A stretch of 64,000 nucleotides of DNA from Ignavibacterium sp037440165 (GCF_037440165.1 NZ_JBBIUQ010000015.1:14163-78162); one strand, 5' to 3'; numbered from the stretch's first letter, positions 8,830 to 18,208 are shown. The notes: a model not told the origin generated them from the letters alone. Program-made: numbers and translations.

Positions 8830-10851
8830 TCAATATGCAATATCAATCTGAAAACTTATTCTGTTATCAATGTTGTTTCTGATAAGATTATTTCCTGAGC
8901 TTAAACTTTTTTCACTTGGTTTGTAAGTTTCTGCATATTTCATCGAGAAAGTTAGAAAGCCGAATGGTTTATATCTTATCATAAGATACCATCTTAATCC
9001 TTCACCATACATAGCAAGATTTGTCAGAACTCCCGTTAAATCATTTTCAAATTCATAAACAGCGGAATTAAATGAATCAGTGTCAAAAAAAATGATTCGT
9101 CCATAAGCAAGTAGTGACTTTGAAATGACATATCTGAAATCCTGAAAAATTAAAATTCCATTTTCGATCATTTCTGCTTTAGAAATTTCATAAGTATTAT
9201 ATTCAATTCTGGATTTCATTCTTAATTTGTTTGAAATATCATAAACCAGTTCAGTTCGATACGAATTTCTTATTCTCTCAACAACTGTTTTAATATTGTT
9301 GAGATTTTCTGTAACCTCTTTTCGTTCTGTCTTAATTCTCAGGTTGATTTGTGTTTTCCTGAAAATATTTTTTGAATAACTCAGGTAAAATTCATTTCCT
9401 GTTGATGGTACAGGGGTTTCAAAAGTTACAAATGGAAATCTGAACTGATCGTAATAAAAATTTATTAAGCCAAAATTACTTCGCCATTTAATTCCATAAT
9501 AAATTCCGAATTCATTGCTGGTGTTTCCAGATTGTTCTCCGAAAGCGAAACCATGAAGATTGACAAAGCTGCGTGAATAACTTCTGAGGCTTGCTGTGAT
9601 GATAAAATTATTTAGTGGAGTGATGATAATTCCGTTCAGCGAAGCAACCGATGTTTGATTGTAAACAAATTCTCCGAAAATATTTACAGGACTAAGATTA
9701 ACATCATAATCGAAAGAATAATACCTGAAATTATTGCCTCTGATATCATAGATTGAGTTGGGTTCAAATTCATTGCTGAATTTTGATTCGTAAGCAGATA
9801 ATCCTGCACTCAACAATTTTTCATATTTATAGGAAATTCTTCCACCGAAAATTCTTTCGCTGATCCGATTTTCCTTTTCTAAATCATTTTCAGTTAAATG
9901 TAATCCTGTTTTAGGTGTTGATGTTATTTTATTTGTCACAGAATCAACATTCGCATCAATTTTTTTTGATGAATAAAAAGCGGTGAATGAAAAGTTTGAA
10001 TAATCGATCGTTGCTGCAGCACCGCGCATAAAATCATACTCTGTAGCGCTTGTATAAGGTTTGAGAATTTTACCTTTTCGTTTTACTGGAAAAATGGCAT
10101 CAGCACCTTTTGAAAAACCATAAGGACTCCACAACATCAGACCTTGTCCAAACTCTAAAACATAGTCTCCCACAACTATATTATTTAGAACTCCATAATT
10201 TTTAACATTGAGATGAAAAGAGTTGAAGTCATCGAAATCTTTTTCTCCTGCATCTTTATCGAATAAAATTCCTGCCTGAATTTGTTTGGAATATTTAACT
10301 AATAATCTGTTATAAGCTCTTAATTTACTTCCAAGATAAGTTCCATCTTCAAAACCTTTGCGGGTTTGTAAATCATTCCCTAAACGACTTCTTAAATAAA
10401 ATTTAAATTCTGAAGGTAGAATTCTGGCTTCGGAGAAATCTTCCTGAAATAATGTCGAATCATAACTGATCGATTCTTTATCAACTTTCAGAAAAGGAAT
10501 TATACGATTAATTAACTCTCTGTCTAATTCTCTCATAGCATTAAGCTCATTTACTGAATAAAATGGTCCGAACCGGTTTCTGTAAGAAAGAATAATCTCC
10601 GCAGTATTAGATTCTAAACCAGGTATTTTCTGAAGTTCAAAAACATCTGCTGTGTTGAGGTCAATTGGATTTAATATCAGCTCTTCAACTGCGTTGTACA
10701 AATCTGAATTATCTTCCTCAAAGAATGATTCATCCAGAATTTCATCGAGTGCTTCTTCGGTTTTGATTTCCGTTGAATCTATTATTTGTGAATTGAGAAA
10801 AAAGAAGGGAAATAATGTTAGGTATAAAATGTTGAAAACAATTTTCATCAT
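8830..10851 (-). CDS. Helix-hairpin-helix protein with C-terminal beta-strand-rich (outer membrane-like) region
   Basis: A 673-residue protein with a signal peptide (about 1-21) and an acidic linker. A tandem ComEA-like helix-hairpin-helix region follows (about 62-123, containing D-L-N-T-A-D and K-I-P-G-L). The remaining 500 or so residues alternate aromatic and polar residues, as in outer-membrane beta strands. Helix-hairpin-helix domains usually bind DNA without sequence specificity. Joined to a probable barrel, this suggests a surface or periplasmic role, possibly in DNA uptake, but that is inference. It is co-directional with the PorV-like gene and overlaps it by four bases, so the two are probably translated together. 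Confidence 0.65.
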   Translation of the reverse strand: MMKIVFNILYLTLFPFFFLNSQIIDSTEIKTEEALDEILDESFFEEDNSDLYNAVEELILNPIDLNTADVFELQKIPGLESNTAEIILSYRNRFGPFYSVNELNAMRELDRELINRIIPFLKVDKESISYDSTLFQEDFSEARILPSEFKFYLRSRLGNDLQTRKGFEDGTYLGSKLRAYNRLLVKYSKQIQAGILFDKDAGEKDFDDFNSFHLNVKNYGVLNNIVVGDYVLEFGQGLMLWSPYGFSKGADAIFPVKRKGKILKPYTSATEYDFMRGAAATIDYSNFSFTAFYSSKKIDANVDSVTNKITSTPKTGLHLTENDLEKENRISERIFGGRISYKYEKLLSAGLSAYESKFSNEFEPNSIYDIRGNNFRYYSFDYDVNLSPVNIFGEFVYNQTSVASLNGIIITPLNNFIITASLRSYSRSFVNLHGFAFGEQSGNTSNEFGIYYGIKWRSNFGLINFYYDQFRFPFVTFETPVPSTGNEFYLSYSKNIFRKTQINLRIKTERKEVTENLNNIKTVVERIRNSYRTELVYDISNKLRMKSRIEYNTYEISKAEMIENGILIFQDFRYVISKSLLAYGRIIFFDTDSFNSAVYEFENDLTGVLTNLAMYGEGLRWYLMIRYKPFGFLTFSMKYAETYKPSEKSLSSGNNLIRNNIDNRISFQIDIAY

Positions 10852-11693
10852 TTAATTCCAAGATAATTCCTGATTTGTTGTTTTCTGCTCATCTCCTTAT
10901 TAAAACTGATAAGAAGCCCAACCTGATGTGTTAATCCTAAATCAATATGAGTAAACATCGCATAATCAAGACTAATAAAGGAATAGTTAATTCCAATTCC
11001 TGCAGAAAATCTCGAAGGTTCATTTGAAAACCCTGAGCGAAGGGAAAGATATTCGATTAAATCATAATCAACACCAAACATCAATGAAGTTTTATATCTC
11101 AGGTCTTTTTCTAATGCTGCATTTATGGATAGCGGATTAATTAAATCATAACTTATTCCTGCATTAAGTAAAACGGGTATCTGATCATCATCATTTCCAA
11201 AAGAAGCACGATTAATATTTTGAAAAGAAAATCCCAACCTGAAATCTTCTGATAAATAAACTAATCCACCAATATTGAAATATAAAGCATTATCATCACC
11301 ATAATTTTTTATTGAAAGAGTATGAAAATTGAATGCAGCACCGGCAAAAAATTTATTCTGATAATTATATGAATAACCCAGAACAATTTTTGATTCACGA
11401 TATAAATCAAAACCGTAGGTCATTCCTCCGATTGAAATTGAGCCGAAACTGAAAGGTTCTGTATAAGCTACATAAGCATTTGCAAGCTCTTTTAATCCAA
11501 ATGGAGCAGGAGAATAGTAAATTCCAATTTCTCTCCAATCGATTTGTGAGAGTCCGGATGGATTATTAAACAATGAAAAAACATCATTACTAAGAGCAAC
11601 ATCAGAATTGGATAAAGATATTTGTTTTGCTCCGGGATTGAATTGAGCCAAAGTAAATGAGCTTAAAAGAAATATGATGGAAAGAATTTTCAT
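10848..11693 (-). CDS. PorV/PorQ-family outer membrane beta-barrel protein
   Basis: A 281-residue protein with a cleavable signal peptide (about 1-16) and a beta-strand-rich body. The N-terminal N-P-S-G-L motif, after a segment with alternating S and A, is typical of the PorV/PorQ (FadL-like) family. These proteins act in or near the type IX secretion system of Bacteroidetes. It is the first gene of a two-gene unit with the helix-hairpin-helix protein (four-base overlap). It may be an ordinary small porin rather than a true type IX component. Confidence 0.7.
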   Translation of the reverse strand: MKILSIIFLLSSFTLAQFNPGAKQISLSNSDVALSNDVFSLFNNPSGLSQIDWREIGIYYSPAPFGLKELANAYVAYTEPFSFGSISIGGMTYGFDLYRESKIVLGYSYNYQNKFFAGAAFNFHTLSIKNYGDDNALYFNIGGLVYLSEDFRLGFSFQNINRASFGNDDDQIPVLLNAGISYDLINPLSINAALEKDLRYKTSLMFGVDYDLIEYLSLRSGFSNEPSRFSAGIGINYSFISLDYAMFTHIDLGLTHQVGLLISFNKEMSRKQQIRNYLGIK

Positions 11694-11765
11694 TAACTAT
11701 TTAATTGATTGTCAGATATATGCTAAATATATATATTAAACTTGTAAAAAATAGCTGGTTCAAAT

Positions 11766-12647
11766 ATGAAAAAAAATTTTGTTATTCTCATTTCGCTTGT
11801 TTTAACATTTCAATTATATGCTCAGGAATTGAATTGCAGAGTAACAGTAAATTACGAAAAACTGCCAATCAATAACCGCGAACTTCTTGCAAACTTTGCC
11901 AACGAAATTGAAACATATATTAACAAAACTCAGTTTACCGGTGAACCATTCGACGGAGAAAAAATTAATTGTGCATTAAATATTTTTTTTACATCAGCTT
12001 CCAGTGATATTGAGTATTCAGCACAAGTTGTCATTACAAGCACAAGACCTGTTTACAAGTCTGACAGACAATCTCCAATGCTCACAATTAATGATGCAAA
12101 CTGGAATTTTAAATATGAAAAAGGACAACCGCTTTATTCCAATCAAAGTATTTATGATCCTATAACAAGTTTTCTTGACTTTTATGCCAACATCATTATT
12201 GGTTTTGATTATGAAACCTGGGAAGAATTTTTAGGTACTCAATATTTTCAAAAAGCATTTAACATTGCTAATCTTGGAATGAACAGCAATTATAAAAAAG
12301 GTTGGGAAAGAACCAGCGATGCATATAACCGCACAAGACTATGTGAAGATTTATTAAATGATAAATTCAGACCTTTCCGTGAAGCATTTTACGAATACCA
12401 TTATGGAGTTGATTTATATCAGGTTAATAAAGCCGAGGCGCAGGATCATATTACAAATCTTGTGAATGTATTGGACGATTTGAAAAATAAAACTGATATA
12501 AACAGTGTGTTAATCAGAACCTTTTTTGATGCTAAAAATGGTGAGATAACTGACCTTCTGAGGGATTATAAGGATCTAAATGTTTTCAGCAAGCTGAAAA
12601 GAATAGATCCATCTCATATTTCAAAGTATAATGAAGTGATGAAGTAA
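11766..12647 (+). CDS. DUF4835-family periplasmic protein (PorD-like)
   Basis: A 293-residue protein with a signal peptide (about 1-20, ending Y-A-Q). It then has the DUF4835 hallmark start (E-L-N-C-R-V) and the central W-E-E-F-L-G segment. The family is widespread in Bacteroidetes and is named PorD, a type IX secretion-associated protein, in some annotations; its biochemical role is unclear. It is transcribed divergently from the PorV-like gene, with a 72-base gap. In many Bacteroidetes the gene follows coaBC, which is not the case here. Its stop codon directly abuts the stop of the convergent PPIase gene. Confidence 0.75.
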   Translation: MKKNFVILISLVLTFQLYAQELNCRVTVNYEKLPINNRELLANFANEIETYINKTQFTGEPFDGEKINCALNIFFTSASSDIEYSAQVVITSTRPVYKSDRQSPMLTINDANWNFKYEKGQPLYSNQSIYDPITSFLDFYANIIIGFDYETWEEFLGTQYFQKAFNIANLGMNSNYKKGWERTSDAYNRTRLCEDLLNDKFRPFREAFYEYHYGVDLYQVNKAEAQDHITNLVNVLDDLKNKTDINSVLIRTFFDAKNGEITDLLRDYKDLNVFSKLKRIDPSHISKYNEVMK

Positions 12648-14639
12648 TTATTTAATGAGCTGAACAGAGATGATTATATCTCCTTCTGCAATATTCATAA
12701 CTAAATTTCTTCCTGCAGTCACTTCTGCGAATAGTGTATATCTTCCGTTCAGGTGCGGATAATATCCTTGCATTATAAAAAATTGCGAACCTTCTGTGTC
12801 TTTACCAGCACTTGCCATTCCAACTGCTCCTGTGAAAAATTCTTCAGGAGAAAATTCTGAAATTATTTCATAACCTGGTCCGCCCCAGCCAGTACCAGTT
12901 GGATCGCCTGTCTGAATCACAAATCCCGGCACTACTCGATGAAAGTTAATTCCGTTATAGAAATATTTTTCAGCCAAACTAATAAAATTGCCAACTGTAA
13001 CAGGAACTAAATCGGCTCTGAACTTAATTTCAATATTGCCCTTATTAGTTTTAATTATAGCACCTGAATATTCAAAAGATTTTTTGAGCAGCGAATCAAG
13101 ATTTGGAAACTCCTTTGAAACAATTTCTTTGTTAGTTGATTCTTTATTTAGAAATTTTTTCAATGCATAAACTTTTGTATCAGAAAGATTGCTAATGACT
13201 TCTTTATAAAAACTATCTGATATTTTCTTTGATAGATTGATTAGAGAAAATTTTGCTTCTATAAAATCAGTATTGTTTTTAAATCGATTTGTCTGCTCAA
13301 GGATAATGGTTTTTAACTTATCAGAATTTCTTTTGACAAAGCTTGAATCAAGTCCATCTGCAGCAGTTGAAATGATTGCAGCATTGTTTGATAAAAGTGA
13401 ATTGGAAACAAAGTTATTGAATAATGAATCATTTGGAAAAACCTTACTTTCACTCAAAATAAATTCTAAGGCAGTGATTCTTTCTTTCAAGTCTTCGGTT
13501 TCTGAATAAAGTTTTTCAACCTCATCAAATTTCAAATTGTCCTTTTGTTGATCGAAAAGAAGCTGCAACCGAGTTCTGGTAGTTAGTTTTGAGTTTAAAG
13601 AACCACTATTCAAATTATCATCAATTCCAAATAAATATTTGTAAGCATTAAACGCTTCTTCAATAATAATTTTATTGGTTGATTCTTTAATTATTTCTAT
13701 AAGTGTGTTTTTGATTCTGTAATCATTCAATAAATCACTATCCCATTTATTTACTTGTAATGATCTTAAACCTTCTATTATAAGATTCTCGTTTTCTGAA
13801 TTAAGAATTGATTTAATAATGCTGATTACACTTGGTTTATATTCTGAATAAGGAAGAACTTTAATGAATTCAATTCTTACAGCATCACTTTTTGAGTTTA
13901 ATTCAGATAAAAGCTTTTGATCAGCTGGAAAATATTTTTGAATACGAAAATTCATCAATAATAGCTGTAATAGTTCATCATCATTTGAAGTTGATAATAT
14001 TTCAAGCAAACGAGGATTAATTGTGCTGTCACTTCCTAATCGTGCAAGAGTAAATAAAGCTTTCTTTTTTCTATTTACAGAGATTGAATTATCACTTATC
14101 TCTTCAACTAATATTTTTTTGCTTAGCTCTGATTTAATATTCCTATTTCTGAATTGAAGAATTGCATCTTCAATACCATTGAAAAATGATTTAGGAAGAT
14201 TCCGATTAAAATATAAATCGTTTAATCTTTGCAAATCACTTTCATCACCAAGTTTGCCCAGAGCATAAAAAATATACTCTGAACATTTACAGCTGCTATC
14301 AAATAAATTTTGCCATAAATATTTTTTTGAAATTTCAGACTTACCAATTTGACCTAAAGTAAATGAAATCCATTTGCCGTATTTCCTAAAATCAAGTTCA
14401 GTAAGCTGTTTTATGAATGTTGTATCTTCCGAATGTGAGAATGAAAGAAGAGCAGCAATAACCTGAGATGAATCTGATGAGTTAAGATATTTTTCAATTA
14501 CTGTTTTATCAAATTGTCTTTTGGCTGTACTTTCAATCAAATCGTAATAGTCCGGTTTGAATTGCCCAATAGAGAAATTACTGATAGCAAAAAATATCAG
14601 TGAGAAAATCTTTATGATGTTCAGATAGAAATTTCCCAT
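12648..14639 (-). CDS. HEAT-repeat protein fused to cyclophilin-type peptidyl-prolyl isomerase
   Basis: A 663-residue protein. After a signal peptide (about 1-25), some 480 residues form helical HEAT-like repeats. The C-terminus (about 515-663) is a cyclophilin domain with clear motifs (N-F-I-S-L, F-H-R-V-V-P-G-F-V-I-Q-T-G-D, then G-S-Q-F-F-I). It would catalyse cis-trans proline isomerisation in the periplasm, with the repeats probably holding clients. The catalytic Arg of the F-H-R-V motif is present. The start codon overlaps the end of the upstream GNAT gene by 19 bases. The gene could have been recruited to envelope protein folding, but nothing links it to lipid synthesis apart from position. 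Confidence 0.8.
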   Translation of the reverse strand: MGNFYLNIIKIFSLIFFAISNFSIGQFKPDYYDLIESTAKRQFDKTVIEKYLNSSDSSQVIAALLSFSHSEDTTFIKQLTELDFRKYGKWISFTLGQIGKSEISKKYLWQNLFDSSCKCSEYIFYALGKLGDESDLQRLNDLYFNRNLPKSFFNGIEDAILQFRNRNIKSELSKKILVEEISDNSISVNRKKKALFTLARLGSDSTINPRLLEILSTSNDDELLQLLLMNFRIQKYFPADQKLLSELNSKSDAVRIEFIKVLPYSEYKPSVISIIKSILNSENENLIIEGLRSLQVNKWDSDLLNDYRIKNTLIEIIKESTNKIIIEEAFNAYKYLFGIDDNLNSGSLNSKLTTRTRLQLLFDQQKDNLKFDEVEKLYSETEDLKERITALEFILSESKVFPNDSLFNNFVSNSLLSNNAAIISTAADGLDSSFVKRNSDKLKTIILEQTNRFKNNTDFIEAKFSLINLSKKISDSFYKEVISNLSDTKVYALKKFLNKESTNKEIVSKEFPNLDSLLKKSFEYSGAIIKTNKGNIEIKFRADLVPVTVGNFISLAEKYFYNGINFHRVVPGFVIQTGDPTGTGWGGPGYEIISEFSPEEFFTGAVGMASAGKDTEGSQFFIMQGYYPHLNGRYTLFAEVTAGRNLVMNIAEGDIIISVQLIK

Positions 14640-15742
14640 ACACGATATTTTTTATAAACTTCAGCGTTCAGTGCCTGAGCACCTCTGTTCATCATATCAT
14701 TGTCTTCTAATATCCAGCTTGCTTCACCTTTAAAAATTCCAAGTTTTGCTGCTCGATTTACAATTTCCCAATAGAACACAGCGTCTAATCCTTTTTTCTG
14801 AAATTCAGGAATTATTCCCAAAGTAATAATTCTCGCCCAAGTTATATTTTTCTTTTTCGTGTAGAGTTTAATGAAGTTGAATGGAAACAGATGACCATTC
14901 ATCTCTTTGAACACCTGACTGTAATCAAGCATCACAAGTGCAAATCCAACTAACTGATTGTTTATTTCACCGAACAAAACAAGAGACGGTTCTGCGAGAG
15001 GTTTAAGATCTTTAGCAGCTGCATCAATTTCTTCATCAGTCATAGGAACAAATCCCCAGTTCAGAGCCCAGGCTTTGTTATAAATATATTTCACTTTTAA
15101 CAACTCGTTCTTAAAATCTTTCATATTCAGCGAGGTAATTTTTATGCCTGTTCTTTTCTGAGCTATCTCAGCAACTCTTCTGACTTTGTCTGATGATACA
15201 ACTTTATCGTATTCAAGACTATAAGCGTAAAGATCTTTTGCTTTTTTGAATCCATAATTTTCACACAGATTTATGTAGTAAGGAGGGTTGTAATTCATCA
15301 AAATTCTTGGTGAATCATTGAATCCTTCAATCAGCATTGCGTACTCATCATTACTTGAAGGATTTGCAGGACCACGCATAGCATTGAATCCCCTAGCTTT
15401 AAGCCAGTTTTTTGCTGCATCAAATAGAGCATTTGCAACTTGCTGATCATTTATGCATTCGAAGAAACCGAAAAAGCCAACTTTGTCGTGATGATATTTA
15501 TTGTGCAAATCATTTCTGATAGCTGCAATTCTTCCAACTAATTCACCGTTTATTTCAGCGAGAAAATATTCAGCATCACCATGTTTGAAAAAAGGATTTT
15601 TATCTTTACTCAACAATTTTTTTCTATCCATTATCAGTGGTGGAACCCAGTATGGTTCACCATCATATATTTTCCACTGAAATTTAATAAACCTCATCAG
15701 GTCAGATTTAGTTTTGACAGTTGAGATTTTTATTTCGCTCAT
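14621..15742 (-). CDS. GNAT-fold acyltransferase, candidate bacterial ceramide synthase
   Basis: A 373-residue protein of the acyl-CoA N-acyltransferase fold. It has an N-terminal half with the W-V-P-P-L and G-P-A-N-P-S segments of the large GNAT-like family often annotated only as N-acetyltransferase. The C-terminal half carries an acyl-CoA-binding-like motif (P-E-F-Q-K-K-G-L-D). In Caulobacter a GNAT-like protein acts as the bacterial ceramide synthase, acylating the long-chain base made by serine palmitoyltransferase. This gene lies just downstream of such a PLP enzyme on the same strand, which makes that role plausible. The fold is read from sequence; the ceramide synthase role is inferred from context. 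Confidence 0.6.
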   Translation of the reverse strand: MSEIKISTVKTKSDLMRFIKFQWKIYDGEPYWVPPLIMDRKKLLSKDKNPFFKHGDAEYFLAEINGELVGRIAAIRNDLHNKYHHDKVGFFGFFECINDQQVANALFDAAKNWLKARGFNAMRGPANPSSNDEYAMLIEGFNDSPRILMNYNPPYYINLCENYGFKKAKDLYAYSLEYDKVVSSDKVRRVAEIAQKRTGIKITSLNMKDFKNELLKVKYIYNKAWALNWGFVPMTDEEIDAAAKDLKPLAEPSLVLFGEINNQLVGFALVMLDYSQVFKEMNGHLFPFNFIKLYTKKKNITWARIITLGIIPEFQKKGLDAVFYWEIVNRAAKLGIFKGEASWILEDNDMMNRGAQALNAEVYKKYRVWEISI

Positions 15743-15763
15743 ATTAATTCCTTTTTAATAAAA

Positions 15764-15901
15764 AAAGAGGCTGTCTCAAAAATGTCATTCCGTCCGTTAA
15801 CTAACGGATTATTTCGGAATCTAATGAATTGATTTTCAAATCAAATGAGAACCCGAAAAAAGTTCGTGTTGACAAAAATTGACTTATGAGACAGCCTCTT
15901 T
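15764..15901. mobile_element. MITE-like element with 15-bp perfect terminal inverted repeats
   Basis: A 138-base element fills the gap between two genes of the sphingolipid cluster. Its ends are perfect 15-base inverted repeats, AAAGAGGCTGTCTCA (15764-15778) and its complement (15887-15901). Inside is a nested palindrome: ATTCCG (15787-15792) pairs with CGGAAT (15815-15820) around TCCGTTA/TAACGGA (15793-15808). It has no coding capacity. The end sequence resembles the ends of known insertion sequences (recalled, not searched). A second element with the same ends lies at 30673-30804. As RNA the whole element could fold into a long hairpin and affect expression of the downstream acyltransferase gene. 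Confidence 0.7.
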
Positions 15902-15918
15902 GAAGATGATTTATAAAC

Positions 15919-17109
15919 TTAAATTATTCCTAATTTTTTTCCTGCGGACTCAAACACATTCAGTATTTCATCAAGATGCTGCTTTTCGTGAGTTGCCATA
16001 TAACTTGTTCTCATCATTTGTCTTCCCGGAGGAACACCAGGCGAAATAAATACATTTACAAATACACCGTTATCATAAAGCATTCGCCACATCTGAAAAG
16101 CCAGAGCATCATCACCTACAATTACAGGAACAATAGCTGTTCTTCCTTCAAGTACATTAAATCCAAGAGAGCGCAAATTTTTTCTCATGTATTGTGCATT
16201 ATCAATAAGATTATCTACTAATTCAGGTTGAGCTTCCAGAATATCAAGTGCTGCCAATGCTGCGGCAACTGAAGCTGGAGTTGGAGAAGCACTAAAAATC
16301 AGAGCAGGTGAGAAATGCTTTAAGTAATTGATAACTCTTTCTGCGCCGGCAACAAATCCACCAAGTGAAGCAAATGTTTTGCTGAAAGTACCCATTGTTA
16401 AATCAACTTCTTTTTCAAGGTTGAATTCGCTCGCAGTTCCTCTTCCTCCTTTTCCAATAACTCCAACAGCGTGTGCATCATCAATAAGAATTCTTGCATT
16501 GAACTTCTTGGCAAGTTCGTTAAGTCGGGGTAAATCAACTATTTCACCACCGGTTGAAAAAACGCCATCACTAACAATTAATTTTCCGGCATCAACAGGA
16601 ATTTTTGAAAGCACTCTTTCAAGATCATCCATATCGTTATGTTTGTATCGAACGAGTTCTCCCATTGAACCTTTGGTCATTAAAGTTCCGGCAACTATAC
16701 AAGCGTGATTATCTTTATCAGAAATCACATATTCATTTCTTTGAACAAGTGTTGGTATAATGCCTTGAGCAGTCTGGTACCCAGTGCTGTATAAGAGAAC
16801 TGCTTCAGTATTGAAAAATTTGGCAAGTCTGGATTCCAACTCAATATGAAGATCGAGTGTTCCGGTAAGATAACGGGAACCAGAACAACCTGTTCCATAT
16901 TTTTCAACAGCTTTAATAGCAGCTTCCTTAACTTTTGGATGGCCTGTTAATCCAAGATAGTTATTTGAACCTGCCATAATGATTCGTTTTCCTTCAATCT
17001 TTACAACAGGTCCTTCATTTTCTTCGATTGGTCTGAAATACGGATAAACCCCCATTGCTTTAACTTCGTCTGCTCTTGTGAACTCGTAACACTTTTTGAA
17101 TAAGTCCAA
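15919..17109 (-). CDS. Serine palmitoyltransferase-type alpha-oxoamine synthase (PLP)
   Basis: A 396-residue fold-type I PLP enzyme of the alpha-oxoamine synthase family. Visible are the stacking His136 (D-N-H-A-C), D210-D-A-H213, and the PLP lysine Lys244 in G-T-F-S-K-T. The N-terminal pattern (F-T-R-A-D-E, Y-P-Y-F-R-P-I-E, G-S-N-N-Y-L-G-L) fits Bacteroidetes serine palmitoyltransferases, which condense serine with palmitoyl-CoA to 3-ketosphinganine, better than glycine C-acetyltransferase or BioF. The neighbours agree: a GNAT-type acyltransferase downstream and a divergent NAD-dependent reductase upstream. 2-Amino-3-ketobutyrate CoA ligase remains the main alternative; no threonine dehydrogenase is nearby. 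Confidence 0.75.
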   Translation of the reverse strand: MDLFKKCYEFTRADEVKAMGVYPYFRPIEENEGPVVKIEGKRIIMAGSNNYLGLTGHPKVKEAAIKAVEKYGTGCSGSRYLTGTLDLHIELESRLAKFFNTEAVLLYSTGYQTAQGIIPTLVQRNEYVISDKDNHACIVAGTLMTKGSMGELVRYKHNDMDDLERVLSKIPVDAGKLIVSDGVFSTGGEIVDLPRLNELAKKFNARILIDDAHAVGVIGKGGRGTASEFNLEKEVDLTMGTFSKTFASLGGFVAGAERVINYLKHFSPALIFSASPTPASVAAALAALDILEAQPELVDNLIDNAQYMRKNLRSLGFNVLEGRTAIVPVIVGDDALAFQMWRMLYDNGVFVNVFISPGVPPGRQMMRTSYMATHEKQHLDEILNVFESAGKKLGII

Positions 17110-17157
17110 AATTCCTCCTGAATTATTAACAGTTAATAGGATATATATTCTTTTTAG

Positions 17158-17165
17158 TAATTTTG
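17158..17165 (+). promoter_or_regulatory. Candidate -7 element for the NAD-dependent reductase gene
   Basis: TAATTTTG matches TAnnTTTG and lies 50 bases before the reductase start, in the 106-base divergent gap with the PLP synthase gene. No -33 element is evident at the right spacing. Confidence 0.33.
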
Positions 17166-17215
17166 TCGGCGAAAATTAAAATATAAGTTGGTAAAATCAA
17201 ATAAAGAATAAAACC

Positions 17216-18208
17216 ATGGATAGTAAACAAATTGCAGTTGTAACCGGAGGAACCGGATTTGTCGGAAGTCATCTTGTTGATCTTTTATTAAATAAAGGAT
17301 TTGAAGTCAGATGCATTACAAGAAAATCTTCAGATCTTCGTTGGTTAAAAGATAAAGATGTCAAAATTTTTGATTGTGGACTCTATGATAAAGAAGCATT
17401 GAAAGAAATTATTACTGATGCGGATTATGTTTATCATGTTGCCGGCGTTGTTAAATCAAAAACTAAAGAAGGATATTTCAGAGGAAATGTTGATACTACA
17501 CGAACTTTAATTGAAGCAGCTCTGGAAAGTAAATCAAACCTGAAAAGATTCCTGGTAGTCAGCAGCCAGACAGTCACGGGTCCTTCAATGGATGTAAAGC
17601 CAGTGAACGAAGAAACTGAATGTCGTCCTATTACCACCTATGGTAAAAGCAAGCTGGAAGAAGAAACATTAGTATTATCTTATAAAGATAAACTTCCAAT
17701 AACAATCTGCCGTGCGCCTGCAGTTTACGGTGAAAGAGATACGGAAATATTTATCTACTTTAAAACATTCAGTAAAGGTTTAACTACCACTATTGGTTTT
17801 AATGAAAAGAAACTTAGTTTAATCCATGTTCTTGATTTGGTGAGAGGATTTTATTTAGCTGCAACAAATGAAAAATCACAGGGTCAAGTTTATTTCATAA
17901 GCTCAGAGGAATTATATACCTGGCCGCAGATAAATAATATTACTTCAAAAATTATTGGCAAAAAGCCAATTGCAATTAAAGTCCCTCACTTTCTGGTTTA
18001 TACTATTGCAGCAATTGCCCAGTTTGCTGCTATCTTTAGTTCCAAACCTGCAACATTAAATATTGAGAAAGCGAAAGATATTACACAGCAATACTGGATA
18101 TGCGATACTTCAAAAGCTGTTCGCGAGCTAGGGTATCATCAGCAAATTTCCATCGAAGATGGAATTAAAAGAACTGTTGAATGGTATAAAAAAATGAAAT
18201 GGATTTAA
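17216..18208 (+). CDS. NAD(P)-dependent epimerase/dehydratase-family reductase (candidate ceramide/ketosphinganine reductase)
   Basis: An extended short-chain dehydrogenase of 330 residues. It has the NAD-binding T-G-G-T-G-F-V-G-S-H motif (10-19) and the catalytic pair Tyr142/Lys146 (Y-G-K-S-K). A C-terminal hydrophobic stretch (about 258-275) could associate with the membrane. It is divergent from the serine palmitoyltransferase-type gene. In Caulobacter a protein of this epimerase-like type (CerR) performs the keto reduction in bacterial sphingolipid synthesis, so the same job is likely here. The family is broad (sterol-type dehydrogenases, sugar epimerases), so the substrate assignment rests mainly on context. 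Confidence 0.7.
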   Translation: MDSKQIAVVTGGTGFVGSHLVDLLLNKGFEVRCITRKSSDLRWLKDKDVKIFDCGLYDKEALKEIITDADYVYHVAGVVKSKTKEGYFRGNVDTTRTLIEAALESKSNLKRFLVVSSQTVTGPSMDVKPVNEETECRPITTYGKSKLEEETLVLSYKDKLPITICRAPAVYGERDTEIFIYFKTFSKGLTTTIGFNEKKLSLIHVLDLVRGFYLAATNEKSQGQVYFISSEELYTWPQINNITSKIIGKKPIAIKVPHFLVYTIAAIAQFAAIFSSKPATLNIEKAKDITQQYWICDTSKAVRELGYHQQISIEDGIKRTVEWYKKMKWI

